Positions 25,128 through 25,657 of a stretch of 25,657 nt of DNA are shown piece by piece (within the stretch, counting starts at the first letter, position 1; each line of letters opens with the position of its first letter). The DNA is from CAYLLN01 sp036496265 (GTDB lineage Bacteria > Planctomycetota > Planctomycetia > Pirellulales > Pirellulaceae), in contig DASXLL010000033.1 in the NCBI GenBank assembly GCA_036496265.1, forward strand, positions 1-25,657, given 5' to 3'. Under the pieces are notes generated by a model. That model was not told the DNA's origin. It saw only the letters and a program-made list of their open reading frames with translations, and made no database searches. The position numbers and the translations under genes are program-made.

Positions 25128-25657
25128 CTATTGGGTCGCACGAATACGTTGGTTCAACTCGGCGCGGACGGTGGCAAAGACGCTGTCCCAATCGCCGGTC
25201 GTTTGTTGTCGAAATAGCCGCATGGTTGGATACCAGGGGCAATCATTGCGGTTTTGGAGCCAGCGCCAGTTCGGCACGAAGGGAAGCGCCAGCCAAACGG
25301 GCACTCCCAAAGCGCCTGCTAGGTGTGCGATGGATGTATCGGAGCTGATCACGACGTCCAGATTCATCATGATCGCAGCCGTATCCATAAACGCCCCCTG
25401 CTCTTGGTCGATGTCACCGCCAAAATCGACAACCGATTCTGGATCACCGTGCGCAGCCAGTTTCTGCTGCGGATCTCCTTTTTGCAAACTGATCAGGCGA
25501 ACGCCAGGCGTCTGAGCGAGCGATGCGAGGCAATGGATCGGAATATCGCGCTGACGATGAGCACCGCGGCTAGACCGGCCATACCAATTGACTCCGACTC
25601 GAAAGCCACTGACTCGCTGCAGCTTTTTACGCCAAAAATCGACGAGGCCCCGCTCGG
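25128..25657 (-). CDS. C-terminal part of a second GT9-like glycosyltransferase (5' end outside window)
   Basis: The last 176 codons are visible. GFRVGVNWYGRSSRGAHR, GAFMDTAAIMMNLDVVISSD, TSIAHLAGALGVPVWLALPF and DCPWYPTMRLFRQ align block for block with the C-terminus of the protein at 21380-23044 (GAFLDTAAVMMHLDLVVTSD, TAIAHLAGGLGVRVWLATQF, DSPWYPTMRLFRQ), so the two are paralogues. A TPR N-terminus is therefore expected beyond the window. It is upstream in the same minus-strand cluster and probably co-transcribed. Confidence 0.88.
   Translation of the reverse strand, partial: ERGLVDFWRKKLQRVSGFRVGVNWYGRSSRGAHRQRDIPIHCLASLAQTPGVRLISLQKGDPQQKLAAHGDPESVVDFGGDIDQEQGAFMDTAAIMMNLDVVISSDTSIAHLAGALGVPVWLALPFVPNWRWLQNRNDCPWYPTMRLFRQQTTGDWDSVFATVRAELNQRIRATQ

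Overview
The window looks like the chromosome of a planctomycete, probably of the Pirellulales type. This rests on gene content: a giant secreted protein with an LESRALLA-type N-terminal motif, a serine/threonine kinase with the planctomycete N-terminal region and C-terminal membrane anchor, a DUF3604-type secreted protein, an EF-hand HupE protein, several TPR-glycosyltransferases, and dispersed GGCAGGC/GCCTGCC palindromes. No rRNA, tRNA, CRISPR array, phage module or complete transposase gene is visible.

Layout. Bases 1-4413 (minus) hold the first 1471 codons of a giant calcium-binding-repeat protein that runs off the left edge. Bases 4414-5091 hold its leader and a decayed helix-turn-helix remnant. 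A CPBP membrane protease and an HtrA-type periplasmic protease follow (5092-7079, minus). Next is the RNase P RNA gene (7200-7761, plus), surrounded and invaded by dispersed palindromes. Then come a ribbon-helix-helix protein (minus), and a membrane-anchored Ser/Thr kinase with a ThiS/MoaD-like sulfur carrier (plus). Bases 10582-15634 (minus) form a tightly packed operon: HupE/UreJ-like membrane protein, class III aminotransferase, M81/MlrC metallopeptidase and SMP-30 lactonase-like protein, with stop/start overlaps at the first two junctions. Bases 15636-16153 are a compact inverted-repeat unit carrying one four-helix-bundle gene. Bases 16161-19283 (minus) encode a secreted propeller plus PHP/DUF3604 protein. 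Bases 19846-25657 are a glycosyltransferase locus in which every enzyme is fused to TPR repeats.

The two most unusual signals are DNA elements. (1) The four-helix-bundle gene, of the family found inside 23S rRNA intervening sequences, lies between 26-bp inverted repeats built from a (GCTCGGG)n heptanucleotide. An 80-bp gene-less hairpin with the same heptanucleotide arms sits in frame inside the neighbouring hupE-like gene. Together they look like a small mobile unit and its miniature derivative. (2) The P3 arm of the RNase P RNA appears to be extended by about 128 nt of palindrome-pair sequence that also occurs on both sides of the gene. Both readings come from hand pairing of the sequence and have not been checked by database search or folding software.
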